Below are positions 6,059 to 6,101 of a stretch of DNA of 6,101 nt, piece by piece. The position numbers and the translations under genes were made by a program. Each line of letters starts with the position of its first letter. The stretch's first letter is position 1. Source of the DNA: Chryseobacterium gleum (lineage in GTDB: Bacteria > Bacteroidota > Bacteroidia > Flavobacteriales_D > Sanyastnellaceae); the NCBI GenBank assembly GCA_945883885.1, contig CAMCYM010000102.1, forward strand, positions 1 through 6,101, read 5' to 3'. The notes below the pieces were generated by a model. The model was given only the letters and a program-made list of their open reading frames with translations, searched no databases and was not told the origin of the DNA.

Positions 6059-6101
6059 ATGGCGAAAAAACAAGCACTCGGGCGCGGACTTGAAGCGTTG
6101 C
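6059..6101 (+). CDS. parB: Chromosome-partitioning protein ParB, N-terminal fragment (right edge)
   Basis: Fourteen codons are visible, reading MAKKQALGRGLEAL, which is the characteristic N-terminus of chromosomal ParB (the LGRGL box, where ParB contacts ParA). ATG 6059 follows the parA stop by 2 bases, so translation is probably coupled. The CTPase/parS-binding core and dimer domain lie beyond the window. No Shine-Dalgarno sequence precedes it. Confidence 0.88.
   Translation, partial: MAKKQALGRGLEAL

Noticed and set aside
5100..6077. A 325-codon open frame on the minus strand
   Set aside because: It lies antisense to parA and the end of the hydrolase, both of which have intact catalytic motifs on the plus strand.
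5237..6101. A parS site or replication origin near parA/parB
   Set aside because: I looked for the TGTTTCACGTGAAACA-like palindrome and for AT-rich DnaA-box clusters and saw neither in the window.
1..6101. A novel defence, mobile or CRISPR system
   Set aside because: All genes belong to recognisable housekeeping or surface-protein families. There are no transposase, integrase, spaced repeats or toxin-antitoxin-like pairs.

Overview
The window is GC-rich chromosomal DNA from a member of the Bacteroidota. Three things point there. The large secreted protein is built like type IX secretion substrates, with a conserved N-terminal module, PKD repeats and a gliding-motility (CHU_C) C-terminal sorting domain. 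It also has a DUF3276/PUR-alpha-like protein typical of the phylum. Finally, at least two start regions carry the Bacteroidota -7 box (TAnnTTTG) and no start has a convincing Shine-Dalgarno sequence. I cannot name a genus; the GC content is high for a flavobacterium-like lineage.

Layout from left to right: (1) 1-1234, minus strand, a DEAD-box RNA helicase of the RhlE type whose Arg/Gly-rich C-terminal tail runs off the left edge. (2) 1235-1341, a short divergent intergenic region with no clear promoter consensus. (3) 1342-4053, plus strand, a 903-residue secreted PKD-repeat protein with a signal peptide and a type B T9SS C-terminal domain. (4) 4106-4465, plus strand, a 119-residue PUR-alpha-like (DUF3276) nucleic-acid-binding protein with a good Bacteroidota promoter in front. 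(5) 4466-4543, a compact control region holding a perfect small palindrome, a -7 box and an intrinsic-terminator-like hairpin that overlap one another. (6) 4544-5236, a UPF0173-type metallo-beta-lactamase-fold hydrolase. (7) 5244-6056, the chromosome-partitioning ATPase ParA. (8) 6059 to the right edge, the first 14 codons of ParB.

The last three genes are tightly packed (gaps of 7 and 2 bases) and look like one transcription unit in which the hydrolase precedes parA-parB. ParA and ParB act together in origin segregation. The helicase, the surface protein and the PUR-like protein each look independently transcribed.

I found no mobile element, CRISPR array, tRNA, rRNA or clear novel defence system. 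The points most worth checking are the overlapping terminator and promoter at 4511-4539, the hydrolase-parAB linkage, and the repeat structure and homopolymer tracts inside the PKD gene.
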